Shown here in pieces: positions 17,303 through 27,218 of a stretch of DNA of 52,500 nt (positions within the stretch are counted from its first letter, which is position 1; the number at the start of each line of letters is the position of its first letter). A model generated the notes under the pieces. The model was not told the DNA's origin. It did no database searches and saw only the letters and a list, made by a program, of their open reading frames with translations. Source of the stretch: Candidatus Aminicenantota bacterium (GTDB lineage Bacteria; Acidobacteriota; Aminicenantia; S016-38); assembly GCA_027068075.1 (NCBI GenBank), contig JAMOUJ010000003.1, positions 1 through 52,500 of the forward strand, read 5' to 3'. Both the position numbers and the translations under genes were made by a program.

Positions 17303-19558
17303 TCAGGGCTTCAAACGAAGAATCTGGAAGGGCGGCGTGGAAAACCCGATGTAACGGTAGGAAAGGTAAAGGGGCAGGAGGTCCGCATAGTGGGGAGAAG
17401 GGATGCCGCTCTGGCCTTCGTAGTATATCCAGCGGTCATCGTGGAAGTCTATTATCTCCCTCATGGACGGGATCACGGTAACCGGCCCCAGGCGAAGAGG
17501 GTTGAAGGCCGCCTGAACCACAGTTTCTTTGTCTCCGTCAAAGGGAATTTTTCCCAGGTATAGTTTGCGGGAAAACAGGAAGCGGAGCAGGGGAACCCGA
17601 CCCAGGGGATGGGAAAGGTCAAGGTAGTGATAATCCCCCCAGGTTTTACCACGGGATGTCCTCAGGGCCCTGTCAAGGGCCCCGACCAGAAGTTCGGCCC
17701 AGTCCCGGTATTTCCCCCGGGAAACCATCTCCAGGGCAGCGTGGTTTTTCCCTTCCAGCATTCTCACCAGGGCCTCCCTGGACTTCAAGGTAAAGAGGGA
17801 AAATTCCTTCCCATCGCCCCCGCTTATGTAGAGTTTGGACAGTTCCGAATCTCCAGGGAAAAAGGCCATCTTCTGGGCCTCAACCACCCAGAGTTCGTAG
17901 AGAAGGGCAGCGTGGGAGGAGGACTTTACCCGACAATCCCAGCCCCGAAGTTCCTCCAGGTCTTGCGGGTCCACCCTTCCCTCCACCAGGGGGAGGGCGG
18001 CCCTGAGGAAACGGCAGGCGTAAAGACTTTTAACATCTGACTGGACCCTGACCACCCAATTTTTGTCTATTTTCTCCGGTTTCTGCAGGAGTTCCTTTAT
18101 TCTCTCTGCCCGGTAACCCATGCAGGCATCCGCCACGCCGGCAAAATCCGGCTTTATCCTCTGGTTAGCGGTGACTATTATACCCTCCCGGGGATTGTAG
18201 GCGCTGGGAAGTTCCTCCGTTGAATAGAAGCCTTCCCAATCTCCCCTTTCCACCGGGAAAACTCCGCTCCAGGAGCGCTTTGGAATTAAACCGCTAAGTT
18301 GATAGCCTATGTTCCCTTCCACATCGGCATAAACCACATTCTGGGATGGAACGGACCAGAAGGAAAGGGCTCGCCTGAACTCCTCCCAGTTCCCGGCGGT
18401 GTTCAGGAGATAAACCGCCTTGACCAGGTGGCCGAAGTCCCAGCCCACCCACCGGAGGACTATTCCCCGATCCCCCTTCCGGTAAATTACTGGACCGTAA
18501 TCGGTCCAGGTAAACTCCCTCTCCACCTTCCCCATTCCTCTGACCTGGAAGTTTTCCTTCACCTTCTGGAGTTTCACCCATTTGCCGTTCAAAAAACAAC
18601 GGTCTCCATCAAATTTCACCAGGTAGAGGTCCTGAACATCAGCGAAGGAATTGGTGAAGCCCCAGGCTATCCTTTCGTTTCTGCCGATGACTATCCCCGG
18701 GCTTCCGGGAAGGGAAACTCCCCACACATGGTAATCTCCGCCCTTGAGTTCCATCATGTACCATATGCCGGGGAGGGAAACCCCCAGGTGCGGATCGTTG
18801 GCCAGGATGGGTCTGCCCTCCCGGGTCCTTTCCGGAGAAATCACCCAGTTATTGCTCATACCCCGGAGGATTAGGGGAGTAAACTCCTCCACGGGAACTT
18901 CCTTCAACCAGGGCTGACCCTCCGGCACCACATAGGGAGCCCGGGGAGAAGAAAGGGGATCCAGCAGAGGCCATATTTTCTTGAGTTCGGGCCGGGCGCT
19001 TAGAATTTTAAGCCTCACCAGTTCCTCTGCAAAATTCCCCGCCAGGGACCACTGAAGTAGCCTCACCACATAAAGGGAATCCCGGGGTTCCCACCGCTCC
19101 CTCTTCGCCCTCAGGATCTTGTATTCAAAGGAGGGGGGAAAACTGTCCAGACAGGCGTTTACCCCATGGGCGTAAGCCCTGAGGATTTCCATCTCCTCCG
19201 CCGTGGGATTCCATCGGAATCGGCTTATCCCCAGTTTTCTGGTCTTTTCGTCCAGGGGTAGGGCCTTCTTTCCGAAAATCTCCGCCAGGGTTCCCCGGGC
19301 TGCCCGGCGAAAAAGGTCCATCTGAAAGAACCTCTCCTGGCAGTGAACGAAGCCCTGGGCAAAGAAAAGGTCGTGAAGGTTCTCCGCCTTTACCACGGGA
19401 ATTCCCCACCGATCCCTCTTTACCTCCACCGGAGCCCCAAGGCCCACCGCCTTAACTTTCCCCTGGAGTTTTATGGGGGAAGTGGGAAAAAGGGAAAAGT
19501 AAATCGCAAAATAAATCCCGGCCAGCAGAAGAAGAAGTCCCCAGAACAACCTTTTCAT
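17303..19558 (-). CDS. Penicillin acylase family protein (N-terminal nucleophile hydrolase)
   Basis: Protein of 751 residues, a usual precursor length. It opens with a membrane/signal helix (about 1-24) and an alpha-chain region containing VKAENLHDLFFAQGFVHCQE and ARGTLAEIFG. Family members cut themselves to expose a beta-chain Ser; here that Ser is 235 in GMSNNWVISP, followed by ILANDPHLGVSLPGIWYM, with later Asn/Arg residues in NVVYADVEGNIGYQLSG and VTANQRI. Substrates in the family include beta-lactams, acyl-homoserine lactones and other acylated amines; which is cleaved here cannot be told. The product acts outside the cytoplasmic membrane. It overlaps the SPOR gene by four bases. Confidence 0.93.
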   Translation of the reverse strand: MKRLFWGLLLLLAGIYFAIYFSLFPTSPIKLQGKVKAVGLGAPVEVKRDRWGIPVVKAENLHDLFFAQGFVHCQERFFQMDLFRRAARGTLAEIFGKKALPLDEKTRKLGISRFRWNPTAEEMEILRAYAHGVNACLDSFPPSFEYKILRAKRERWEPRDSLYVVRLLQWSLAGNFAEELVRLKILSARPELKKIWPLLDPLSSPRAPYVVPEGQPWLKEVPVEEFTPLILRGMSNNWVISPERTREGRPILANDPHLGVSLPGIWYMMELKGGDYHVWGVSLPGSPGIVIGRNERIAWGFTNSFADVQDLYLVKFDGDRCFLNGKWVKLQKVKENFQVRGMGKVEREFTWTDYGPVIYRKGDRGIVLRWVGWDFGHLVKAVYLLNTAGNWEEFRRALSFWSVPSQNVVYADVEGNIGYQLSGLIPKRSWSGVFPVERGDWEGFYSTEELPSAYNPREGIIVTANQRIKPDFAGVADACMGYRAERIKELLQKPEKIDKNWVVRVQSDVKSLYACRFLRAALPLVEGRVDPQDLEELRGWDCRVKSSSHAALLYELWVVEAQKMAFFPGDSELSKLYISGGDGKEFSLFTLKSREALVRMLEGKNHAALEMVSRGKYRDWAELLVGALDRALRTSRGKTWGDYHYLDLSHPLGRVPLLRFLFSRKLYLGKIPFDGDKETVVQAAFNPLRLGPVTVIPSMREIIDFHDDRWIYYEGQSGIPSPHYADLLPLYLSYRYIGFSTPPFQILRLKP

Positions 19559-20145
19559 GGAAGCCTCCGTATGAGAATGTCCCTGGGGGACCTCACCCTC
19601 ACCCCCATTTTCCTGAGAAGGGCAGGTAGTTTCTCCCGCAGGGTCCGGGCTTTCTGGAGGGTAAACGGTCCCACCAGCACCCGGTAAAAACCTCTTCTGT
19701 GCTCAATCCTGCCCGGATAACCGGCCCTCTCCAGGGCCCGGGAAAGTTTTCGGGCCGAAGCCCCGTTTCTAAGGGCCGCCACCTGGAGAAAATAATCCCC
19801 CTTCACCTCATCCACGGGCGGAACCTTCTTGACCTCCGCCGGAGCCGGTACCGGTTTTTCCTCGGGAACCGCAGGGGAAACCTTTTCCTTCTTCACGGAC
19901 TCCTTCTCCTCTACGGTCCGAGGTGTCTTCTCCGGCATGGCCTTCTCCCCGGTGGTCACGGGCCGAGGAACTATCTCCCGGGAAGAAACCTCCTCCGAAG
20001 TTTCCTCGGGGGGGGAAATCCCCGGGGACCTTTTTCCCAGATAATAACCCGCCAGAAAGGCCAAGGAGAGGAGAAACAAAAACATCAGGATGAGAGTTCC
20101 CACCGTGAAGGACGAGGTCTTATAGGTGTATGTCTTTTTTGCCAT
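19555..20145 (-). CDS. SPOR-domain membrane protein
   Basis: Protein of 196 residues with a short basic cytoplasmic N-terminus, one membrane helix (about 15-35), a Pro/Glu/Lys/Val-rich linker (about 40-115) and a C-terminal SPOR domain (about 118-190) with DYFLQVAALRNGASARKLSR and YRVLVGPFTLQKARTLREKL. SPOR domains bind peptidoglycan stripped of stem peptides, usually at the septum, so a role at division sites is inferred. The gene directly abuts the slipin gene upstream and overlaps the penicillin acylase gene downstream. Confidence 0.9.
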   Translation of the reverse strand: MAKKTYTYKTSSFTVGTLILMFLFLLSLAFLAGYYLGKRSPGISPPEETSEEVSSREIVPRPVTTGEKAMPEKTPRTVEEKESVKKEKVSPAVPEEKPVPAPAEVKKVPPVDEVKGDYFLQVAALRNGASARKLSRALERAGYPGRIEHRRGFYRVLVGPFTLQKARTLREKLPALLRKMGVRVRSPRDILIRRLP

Positions 20146-20901
20146 TTACTTGAGTTCCTCCTCCTTTTTCCTCAGGAAACTGAAAAACTCAATGGGTATG
20201 GGGAATACGATGGTGGCGGTGTTTTCAGTGGCTATCTCCGAAAGGGTCCCCAGGAAGCGGAGTTGGATGGATATGGGATTTTCCGAAAGGATCTTGGAGG
20301 CCTCCGCCAGTTTCCTGGCCGCCTGGAATTCACCTTCAGCGGAGATAATCTTGGCTCTCCTTTCCCTTTCGGCCTCCGCCTGCCTTGCCATGGCCCTCTG
20401 CATCTCCTGGGGAAGGTCCACATGCTTTATCTCCACCATCTGAACCTTTATTCCCCAGGGGTCCGTGTGCTTGTCCAGTATCTCCTGAAGGCTGGCGTTC
20501 AATTTTTCCCTTTCGCTCAGGAGTTCGTCCAGTTCCACCTCACCGAGGACGCTCCTAAGGGTGGTCTGGGCCAACTGGGAGGTGGCGTAGTAAAAGTTCT
20601 CCACCTGAAGAACCGCCTTCAGTGGATCAAAAACCCTGAAGTAAACCACGGCGTTCACCTTAACCGAAACATTGTCCTTGGTTATCACATCCTGGGGGGG
20701 TATGTCGTGGACTATGGTCCTGAGGCTCACCCTGACCATCTTGTCTATGGGGGCAAACACGAAGACCAATCCCGGACCCTTGGGTTTGGAGAGGGCCCTT
20801 CCCAGTCTGAAGATGACCCCCCTTTCGTATTCCTTCAGAATTTTGATACAACTCAAAAGATAAAGAAGAACTATTATTCCCACCGTAAAGCCAGGTGCCA
20901 T
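20146..20901 (-). CDS. Slipin/stomatin-like SPFH (band 7) membrane protein
   Basis: Protein of 251 residues with an N-terminal membrane helix (about 5-20), an SPFH domain beginning [20 protein letters not shown] and including [20 protein letters not shown] and [16 protein letters not shown], then the heptad-like helix [20 protein letters not shown]. This is the standard slipin layout. Such proteins oligomerise at the membrane and often partner with a NfeD protein, which is absent here. Shine-Dalgarno AGGAGGTG precedes the ATG. A scaffold role for the SPOR and acylase proteins encoded downstream is possible but not shown. Confidence 0.94.
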   Translation of the reverse strand: MAPGFTVGIIVLLYLLSCIKILKEYERGVIFRLGRALSKPKGPGLVFVFAPIDKMVRVSLRTIVHDIPPQDVITKDNVSVKVNAVVYFRVFDPLKAVLQVENFYYATSQLAQTTLRSVLGEVELDELLSEREKLNASLQEILDKHTDPWGIKVQMVEIKHVDLPQEMQRAMARQAEAERERRAKIISAEGEFQAARKLAEASKILSENPISIQLRFLGTLSEIATENTATIVFPIPIEFFSFLRKKEEELK

Positions 20902-20919
20902 TTTTCACCTCCTTTCTAT

Positions 20920-21720
20920 TTATTTCACGCCCATGAGGGCCCTGAGGCTGGAGAGTTCCCTCTCCATCCTCTTTATCTCCTTCTTTGCCTTTCCTTGCTT
21001 CCAGCGGTTGAACTCCTCAAGGACGAGGTTCCACACCCAGGTCCTGTCGGCGGGAACCCTGCGGCTGTAGTCCACCAGGAGGTTTTTGGCCATAAACCAA
21101 ACCATGCCTTCGCTGTGGAAGAAAAGGTGCACCACCAGGGGCATGGCCGGGGCCAGGTGGATGGGGTATTTTCCCTGAAGGAGACCGGAAAGTTCCTCCA
21201 GGACCTCCATGACCCTCTCCCCGCGGCGGAGAAGTTCTACGCGGTGGTCCACTTCCGCCTTAAAGGCGGAAAGTTCCCGGTATTTTTCGTCAAGAAACAG
21301 CCGGGAAGCCTCCTCAAACATCCTGGCGGCCTCTTCAAACCTCCCCATGGACTCCAGGATCAACCCCTTGGAGTAGATGTAGGTGGGCTCCCGGGGATTG
21401 ACGGAGAGGAGGGTCTCGGCATCCTTCAGGGCCTCCTGATATTTCTTCATCCTTATGTAAAGCCTCATCCTCAGGTAGAGGGCGTCCTGGTCCCCGGGAT
21501 TTCTGGAGAGGAAGTAGTTTACATCCTCCAGGGCCCTGTCAAGGAGACCCAGTTTTTCCTCGGCCTTGGCCCGGGCCCTGTAGGCCTTCAAAAGGCCGGG
21601 ATCCTTCTCTATGGCCCGGGTAAACATGGCCGCCGCCTCCCTGTATTTTCCCTGATAATAGAGGTCAAGCCCCTGCTGAAAAATCTGAAAGGCAATGGAT
21701 AGGGCCAATAAAATGCTCAT
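20920..21720 (-). CDS. Secreted or anchored TPR-repeat protein
   Basis: Protein of 266 residues. A hydrophobic N-terminus (MSILLALSIAFQIFQQ) suggests a short signal or anchor. At least four TPR units follow from about residue 17, for example GLDLYYQGKYREAAAMFTRA, KAYRARAKAEEKLGLLDRAL, LYLRMRLYIRMKKYQEALKD and YSKGLILESMGRFEEAARMF. The C-terminal half is helical with HLFFHSEGMVWFMAKNLL and a basic tail; I do not recognise it. The gene lies between the barrel protein and the slipin, with gaps of four and 18 bases, so it belongs to the envelope operon. Function is unknown beyond likely protein-protein interaction. Confidence 0.8.
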   Translation of the reverse strand: MSILLALSIAFQIFQQGLDLYYQGKYREAAAMFTRAIEKDPGLLKAYRARAKAEEKLGLLDRALEDVNYFLSRNPGDQDALYLRMRLYIRMKKYQEALKDAETLLSVNPREPTYIYSKGLILESMGRFEEAARMFEEASRLFLDEKYRELSAFKAEVDHRVELLRRGERVMEVLEELSGLLQGKYPIHLAPAMPLVVHLFFHSEGMVWFMAKNLLVDYSRRVPADRTWVWNLVLEEFNRWKQGKAKKEIKRMERELSSLRALMGVK

Positions 21721-21724
21721 ACTC

Positions 21725-22555
21725 TTAGAATTTTACACCTAAACTGGCGAGAATTTCCCCTCCTCCAAGGCTTTGATTCTCCCCCAGGGATTCAAATCTT
21801 TTCTTGAACCAGAGGTACCTTCCGCAAATTCGGAAGAAGAGAGTTCTGCTTATCTCCCGGGTTACTCCCACTGAGCCCGCCACTCCCCACAGGGAATCCT
21901 TGACTTCACCCAGATAACTTTTTTCTCTGAACCACAGAACACCCGGGCCGAAGGATAGGAAAATCTTAAACCTTTCCCCCTGGGAAACCTTCACCATGAA
22001 AAGGAGGGGAACCTGCTGCAGTGTAGTTTTCTTCTTCGCCAGGGGGGTTCTTCCTTCTTTGTTAAGAAGTTCTCCTGTAACCGAAAAGGATAAATTTCTG
22101 GCGGCCTGATACTCTATTCCCAGGCCCAGGGGCAAGATGCCTCCCTGGTAAACCTCCCTGTAATAGGAATCTTCTTTTTCGTGATAGCCGGCAAAGACGA
22201 ACACCCCCCACGGCCTGCGTTGCCTCACCACCTGGAGCGTAAGGTGAGGAGCCACAAACTCCCCTTCCTTTACCAAATACCTTCCCTTCCCCAAAAACTT
22301 GGCCCTACCTTTTTTTAAAACCAACTTTTCAGGACCCTCTAAAACCGCTTCCCCCTCAACCTTTATCCTAACCGTGCAATCCCCCTCATACCTCAGAACA
22401 TAATCCCCGGATTTACCCGTAAACTTCAGGTGGCAGGTTTTCCCTCCCTTCTCCTTTACCTCTATTACCTTTCCGGTCATTATTCTGAGTTCCGAGCCGA
22501 AACTCAGCCCCACCACAAGAAAAAGGGGCAGTAGTTTAAAAGTCGTTTTCCCCAT
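21725..22555 (-). CDS. Putative outer-membrane beta-barrel protein
   Basis: Protein of 276 residues with a signal peptide (LLPLFLVVGLSFGSEL). A strand-rich N-terminal domain (about 20-110) containing KTCHLKFTGKSGDYVLRY precedes about eight amphipathic strands (GVFVFAGYHEKED, LPLGLGIEYQAARNLSFSVT, IFLSFGPGVLWF, GVAGSVGVTREI and others). The last strand ends LASLGVKF, with the C-terminal Phe used for recognition by the Bam complex. This pattern supports a small outer-membrane barrel. I do not recognise a family. Start is supported by GGAGG. It lies 12 bases after the SBBP gene, so the two are co-transcribed. Confidence 0.68.
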   Translation of the reverse strand: MGKTTFKLLPLFLVVGLSFGSELRIMTGKVIEVKEKGGKTCHLKFTGKSGDYVLRYEGDCTVRIKVEGEAVLEGPEKLVLKKGRAKFLGKGRYLVKEGEFVAPHLTLQVVRQRRPWGVFVFAGYHEKEDSYYREVYQGGILPLGLGIEYQAARNLSFSVTGELLNKEGRTPLAKKKTTLQQVPLLFMVKVSQGERFKIFLSFGPGVLWFREKSYLGEVKDSLWGVAGSVGVTREISRTLFFRICGRYLWFKKRFESLGENQSLGGGEILASLGVKF

Positions 22556-22567
22556 TTTTAGCCTCCT

Positions 22568-25500
22568 TTAAATTTTACCTTCCCCTTCACCCACCCGGCA
22601 TTCTTTTCCAGAATAGGTCACGGCGATCACCTTATAGGTGTGGGGGGGGGCTCCACCTTCGGGGTCAAAAAACTCCCCGGCTTCCTTCCCCAATTCCTTT
22701 ACGAGAACCCCGTCCCTGTAAATTCTGAAGCCTTTTACACCGCAGGGATTTTCCGAAGCCCGAAGTACATCCCACCTCAAAAGCACCCCCTCCGCCCCTT
22801 TGTGCCACATCCTATCCCGGGAGAGGTGAAGTTTAATTTGAACGCAGGCACAACACTCTCCGATTTCCTGAAAATAAGGAACCACCCTCCAGAAACTTCC
22901 CCGGGGAAATCCCCGGTCTTCGTACTGACGAACCCCAGGGCCCACCTGGGCTATCCTGACGCCGTTTCTATAGATTCTAAAGCCTCCCGGGGAGCAAGAC
23001 GGCTGCGGAGGGGAAATTTTCCAGGTCAGAACCGCCGAGGCCTCGGTGATCCTATGCCACATCCTATCGCTGCTTTCCTTCACCTGAAGGGCCACGGCGG
23101 GACAGGAACAGGTGGTGGAGGGCTCCACCTTTACGACGCAGTGATGGGCCCTGGAGGACCAGACCAGTTTCCCGTCCCTTCGGGAGGCCACCTTGAGACG
23201 CACCAGGTAAATCCCGGGCTTGTCCGGAACGAAACAACTCCGTTTTTCGTGTTTGGGGTTCATCTCAGACCGGGAGCCCTGGGGCTTCACCATTAAACTC
23301 CAGGCATAACCCACGATAGGGTCTCCATCCGGATCCGTCCCCTGGGCTTCGTAGCACTGCTTTTCTCCTACGGATACGGGAGAACTGCACTGAAAATTCG
23401 CCAGAGGAGGCTCGTCGCATATTTCTGCGTTGAAGTTTACGGCCTCCCTGATCTCGCTTCCACAGACATCCCTGACCACCAGTTCCGCCATGTAGGGGCC
23501 GGGAAGGTCAGGGATTATGGAGGTAGCCCAACTGGAGGGGTCCTGGATGGAGGCGGAGGAACCCGACGGCCTGGCGGTGAGTTCCCAGTGATGTTCCAGA
23601 GGATCCCCCTCCGGGTCCGTCCCGCTTCCCTCTAAGGACACCTCCTCCCCCACGCAATAGGGAGAAGGTGGAGACACCGTTTGAACCACGGGAGGTTCGT
23701 TTAGGGTGATGCTAAAGGCTAAAACATCGGCGAGGCCTCCGCCGTAACTTCCCTGATATGGGGAGACGGTAGGAAAGTCCTGACTTACGGTGTGGCCACC
23801 GATTTTGAAGAAACAACCGTAAGGGTCCAGGCCGGAGGCGTTCCAATGGGAATCGTCAAAATTGCTTCCGCCCCAGTACGAGGAGTAGAGAAGGGTCAAT
23901 CCCGCGGCGGGGTCATATGTGAATACGCTGGCAAAAACATCAAAACTCCCCGCCCGGTTGGACTGGTCCGGATTTTCCAATGGGAAATCGGAGGAGGTGG
24001 TGTAGCCGGAAAGAAAAATCCTTCCCTTGTTGTCTATTATTATGTTCTCCCCGTTGTCCCTACCGGTTCCTCCAAAATAGGTGGAATACTCCATTGAACT
24101 GCCGGTGGAATCAATCACCGTGATGAAGGCGTCCCGGGTTCCAAGGAGGGAAGATTGAAAGGGAGGGGGAACGGTGGAAAGGGGAAAATCGCTGGACCTC
24201 GTCCTTCCGGTTATGTAGATTGTGCCGTCAAAATACTCCACCGAACGCACCTGGTCCCTCTTGCTTCCCCCCAGGAAGGAGGAAAACTCCAGGACGCTTC
24301 CATCGGCGTTGAACCTCGCAACGAACCCGTCCCCACCGCCTCTGTAAGTGGGCTGGAAGGAACTGGAGGTGACCGGGAAATCCGAAGAGGAGGTTCTCCC
24401 TCCGAAGTATATCTCCCCGGAACCTCCCACCTCCGCCGAATAACCTATGTCGTTAAACCTCCCTCCAAGATAGGTGGAAAACACCAGGGTCTGTCCGTCG
24501 GGGCTCAACTTCGCCAGAAAGGCATCCTGCCTCCCATCCCTGGCCCCCTGATACGGGTTTTGAACGGGAAAATCGTTGGAGCGCGTATATCCCGTTAAAA
24601 CTATCTCCCCGGAAGCGCCAAGGGCCACATCGTAGATTTCGTCGTCGCCGCTCCCTCCAAAATAGGTGGAAAGCAGAAGGCTGGACCCGTCCGGGGAAAG
24701 TTTAAGGACGAATCCATCCTTGTGCCCCGCCCTGTAATTCTGAATAGGATTGAGAAGAGGAAAATCGTCGGATTCCGTGGAACCCACCACCACCGCTTCC
24801 CCACCGGAGGTTACCGCTATAGAATAACCCTCCTCTTCCTCGCTTCCCCCTATAAAGGTGGAGTAGATAAGCGTCTGACCGTCCGGGGCAAACTTGGCAA
24901 CGAAGACATCCCCCTCACCGTGGTAGGAACTATCGTAGGGGTCGGAAAGGGGAAAATTGGAGGAATAGGTCTCGCCTGTGAGGTAAAGACTAAAGGAGGA
25001 ATCCACCGCTGCCCCGTAGGTCACATCAACATCCGAGCCCCCCAGAAAGGTTGACCAGACCACCGGGTCTATTATCAGTTCCTTTCTTCTGTCGTAATCC
25101 TTCACCCGGATGCCCCACAGGTCTTTGCCCAGGCAAACATACTCCGCCACCACCTCCCTCTTTCCCTGCCAGGCGTTGAGTTTTTTGAGGACCACGGAGC
25201 CCCTTCCCAGGGAACCGTCCCTGCGGAGTTCAGCCCCGGGAAAGCGGATCCTTATTGAAGACGGGTCTGCTCCGGGACGGAGTTTCCAGACCATTTCCAC
25301 ATTCCCGTCCCGTTCCTTTAAAATTAGATCGGTGGCCGGATATATTTCTTTAAAAATAACGCGGCCGTATCTTCTAACCCCTAAAACCCATTCTTCGGGG
25401 TCCCTGCCCTTTATGAAGTTCAGAACTCCGGCCTTCATCTCCGCCGTTTTAACCGCAGTTTTCCGGGAAACACCCTCCAATGCGATTCTGACCCCGTGGT

Positions 25501-25672
25501 TTCCCTTGACCTCAATGAACCCCTTGCCCACGAAGGCCCAATATCCGGAAAACCTACCGTAGAACAGGACTTCCTGCGGAAGTTGTCCCCTGTTTTCCAC
25601 AAATCCTCTAAAGCCCAGATCTACTCCCCGCAGGGCAAACAACAGGGAAAGTATAAAAAGAACTCTCCTCAT
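22568..25672 (-). CDS. Large secreted SBBP-repeat/PKD surface protein
   Basis: Protein of 1034 residues with a signal peptide. Residues about 20-200 match the domain that commonly precedes SBBP repeats (FVENRGQLPQEVLFYGRF). About seven SBBP beta-propeller repeats follow (about 205-660), each with a core such as DGFVLKLSPDGSSLLLSTYF then GGSGDDE and GYTRSNDFP. Two PKD-like domains (about 665-850) carry GSGTDPEGDPL and AQGTDPDGDPI. The end holds two related modules, each starting DRMWH and containing GFRIYRNG or GFRIYRDG. It is likely exported to the surface; no C-terminal sorting tag is obvious. Role is unknown, adhesion or carbohydrate binding being guesses. It begins the operon reading through to the ElyC-like gene. 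Confidence 0.85.
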   Translation of the reverse strand: MRRVLFILSLLFALRGVDLGFRGFVENRGQLPQEVLFYGRFSGYWAFVGKGFIEVKGNHGVRIALEGVSRKTAVKTAEMKAGVLNFIKGRDPEEWVLGVRRYGRVIFKEIYPATDLILKERDGNVEMVWKLRPGADPSSIRIRFPGAELRRDGSLGRGSVVLKKLNAWQGKREVVAEYVCLGKDLWGIRVKDYDRRKELIIDPVVWSTFLGGSDVDVTYGAAVDSSFSLYLTGETYSSNFPLSDPYDSSYHGEGDVFVAKFAPDGQTLIYSTFIGGSEEEEGYSIAVTSGGEAVVVGSTESDDFPLLNPIQNYRAGHKDGFVLKLSPDGSSLLLSTYFGGSGDDEIYDVALGASGEIVLTGYTRSNDFPVQNPYQGARDGRQDAFLAKLSPDGQTLVFSTYLGGRFNDIGYSAEVGGSGEIYFGGRTSSSDFPVTSSSFQPTYRGGGDGFVARFNADGSVLEFSSFLGGSKRDQVRSVEYFDGTIYITGRTRSSDFPLSTVPPPFQSSLLGTRDAFITVIDSTGSSMEYSTYFGGTGRDNGENIIIDNKGRIFLSGYTTSSDFPLENPDQSNRAGSFDVFASVFTYDPAAGLTLLYSSYWGGSNFDDSHWNASGLDPYGCFFKIGGHTVSQDFPTVSPYQGSYGGGLADVLAFSITLNEPPVVQTVSPPSPYCVGEEVSLEGSGTDPEGDPLEHHWELTARPSGSSASIQDPSSWATSIIPDLPGPYMAELVVRDVCGSEIREAVNFNAEICDEPPLANFQCSSPVSVGEKQCYEAQGTDPDGDPIVGYAWSLMVKPQGSRSEMNPKHEKRSCFVPDKPGIYLVRLKVASRRDGKLVWSSRAHHCVVKVEPSTTCSCPAVALQVKESSDRMWHRITEASAVLTWKISPPQPSCSPGGFRIYRNGVRIAQVGPGVRQYEDRGFPRGSFWRVVPYFQEIGECCACVQIKLHLSRDRMWHKGAEGVLLRWDVLRASENPCGVKGFRIYRDGVLVKELGKEAGEFFDPEGGAPPHTYKVIAVTYSGKECRVGEGEGKI

Positions 25673-25707
25673 CTGCTCCCTCCTAAAATTTTAATCACCC
25701 CCTTTTA

Positions 25708-25737
25708 AATAGATAGAACTTTTTAAAGGAAAGTCAA
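25708..25737 (-). promoter_or_regulatory. Putative promoter for the SBBP surface operon
   Basis: On the minus strand TTGACT (25732-25737) is followed after 18 bases by TCTATT (25708-25713), a moderate -10. The ATG at 25672 has AGGAGGGAG in front. The -35 lies just past the guaB stop codon. Assigned by eye; the -10 is weak. Confidence 0.35.
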
Positions 25738-25739
25738 AC

Positions 25740-27218
25740 TCACTCTATCCTGTAGTTGGGAGCCTCCCGGGTTATTATGACATCGTGGACATGGCTCTCC
25801 CTCAGCCCTGCATTGGTTATCTTCACGAACCTGGCCTTTTCCTTGAGTTCTTGAATGGTGTGGGCCCCCACATATCCCATCCCAGAGCGAAGTCCCCCCA
25901 CCAGCATGGGGACCATCTGCATGACGGAGCCGCGGTAAGGAACTCTCCCCTCTATGCCCTCGGGAACCAATTTGGCCTCCTCGCTCACCTCGTCCTGGAA
26001 GTACCTGTCCCGGCTCTTCCCCTTTTTCATGGCCTCCAGGGACCCCATTCCCCTGTACACCTTGTAACTTCTCCCCTGGAACAGAACCAGTTCCCCGGGG
26101 CTTTCGTCGGTGCCGGCGAGGAGGCTGCCTATCATCACCGAATCCGCCCCGGCGGCGATGGCCTTGGTGATGTCACCGGAATACTTTATGCCGCCGTCGG
26201 CGATGACGGGAACCCCTGCCCGGGCGGCCACCTCCGCCACCCTCATCACCGCCGTGACCTGGGGAACACCGATGCCCGTGACTATCCTGGTGGTGCAGAT
26301 GGACCCGGGCCCCACCCCCACCTTCACCGCATCGGCCCCCCTTTTCACCAGGGCTTCGGCGGCCTCCGGGGTGGCTATGTTTCCGGCCACTATCTGAACA
26401 TCGGGGAACATTTCCCTTATCCTCTCCAGGGTTTCCAGAACCTTCCTGGAATGGCCGTGGGCCGTGTCTATGACCAGGGCATCCACCCCGGCCTCCACCA
26501 GGGCCCTGGCCCTCGCCTCGGCATCCTTTCCCACGCCTATGGCCGCCGCCACCATGGGCCTTCCCAGACTGTCCTTGGTGGCGTTGGGATATTTTATTTT
26601 CTTCATTATGTCCTTCACCGTTATCAGCCCCTTGAGTTTGCCCTCCTGGTCCACCACCAGAAGTTTCTCTATCCTGTGGCGGTGGAGGAGTTCCTTGGCC
26701 TTTTCCAGGTTTATCCCTTCCCGGACGGTTATAAGGTTTTCCTGGGGGGTCATGGCCTCGGAGACCTTTTTGGAGTAATCGGTTATGAACCTTATGTCGC
26801 GGTTGGTTAGTATTCCCACGGCCCGGCCTTCCCGGTCCACCACAGGGACCCCGGAGATTTTGTATTTGGACATGAGTTGAGTGGCGTGTTCTATGGTGTC
26901 GTCGGGGCGAACGGTGATGGGCCGGAAAATCATGCCGCTTTCAGACCGCTTAACCTTGTCCACTTCCTCCGCCTGGGACTCTATGTCCAGGTTCCTGTGG
27001 ATAACACCGATCCCACCCAGTTGGGCCATGGCTATGGCCATGGGGGCTTCGGTCACCGTGTCCATGGCAGCGGATATTATGGGGATGTTCAGGCGTATTT
27101 TTCTGGTAAACCATGTGGAAACATCGGTTTGAGCCGGAAGAACCTCGGAGTAGCCCGGCAGTATCAACACATCGTCAAAGGTCAGGGCTTCCCCCACTAT
27201 TTTTTTATCCATGTTCAT
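25740..27218 (-). CDS. guaB: Inosine-5'-monophosphate dehydrogenase
   Basis: IMPDH oxidises IMP to XMP with NAD+, the committed step of guanine nucleotide synthesis. The 492-residue protein begins the TIM barrel with [15 protein letters not shown], carries two CBS domains (about 95-205; [20 protein letters not shown] and the second around [14 protein letters not shown]), the active-site loop [13 protein letters not shown] with the catalytic Cys, the [13 protein letters not shown] phosphate site and the flap with [10 protein letters not shown]. Length and motifs are complete. The start overlaps the secA stop as ATGA; an alternative ATG two codons later is possible. It is co-transcribed with secA. 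Confidence 0.98.
   Translation of the reverse strand: MNMDKKIVGEALTFDDVLILPGYSEVLPAQTDVSTWFTRKIRLNIPIISAAMDTVTEAPMAIAMAQLGGIGVIHRNLDIESQAEEVDKVKRSESGMIFRPITVRPDDTIEHATQLMSKYKISGVPVVDREGRAVGILTNRDIRFITDYSKKVSEAMTPQENLITVREGINLEKAKELLHRHRIEKLLVVDQEGKLKGLITVKDIMKKIKYPNATKDSLGRPMVAAAIGVGKDAEARARALVEAGVDALVIDTAHGHSRKVLETLERIREMFPDVQIVAGNIATPEAAEALVKRGADAVKVGVGPGSICTTRIVTGIGVPQVTAVMRVAEVAARAGVPVIADGGIKYSGDITKAIAAGADSVMIGSLLAGTDESPGELVLFQGRSYKVYRGMGSLEAMKKGKSRDRYFQDEVSEEAKLVPEGIEGRVPYRGSVMQMVPMLVGGLRSGMGYVGAHTIQELKEKARFVKITNAGLRESHVHDVIITREAPNYRIE

Noticed and set aside
19699-21702. A 667-codon plus-strand frame over the SPOR, slipin and TPR genes
   Set aside because: Same reason: antisense to recognisable genes with a Pro/Gly/His/Leu-rich meaningless translation.
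22640-22648. Run of eight G as a possible phase-variation tract in the SBBP gene
   Set aside because: It is near the 3' end, the frame is intact and homopolymer G/C runs are common in this window.
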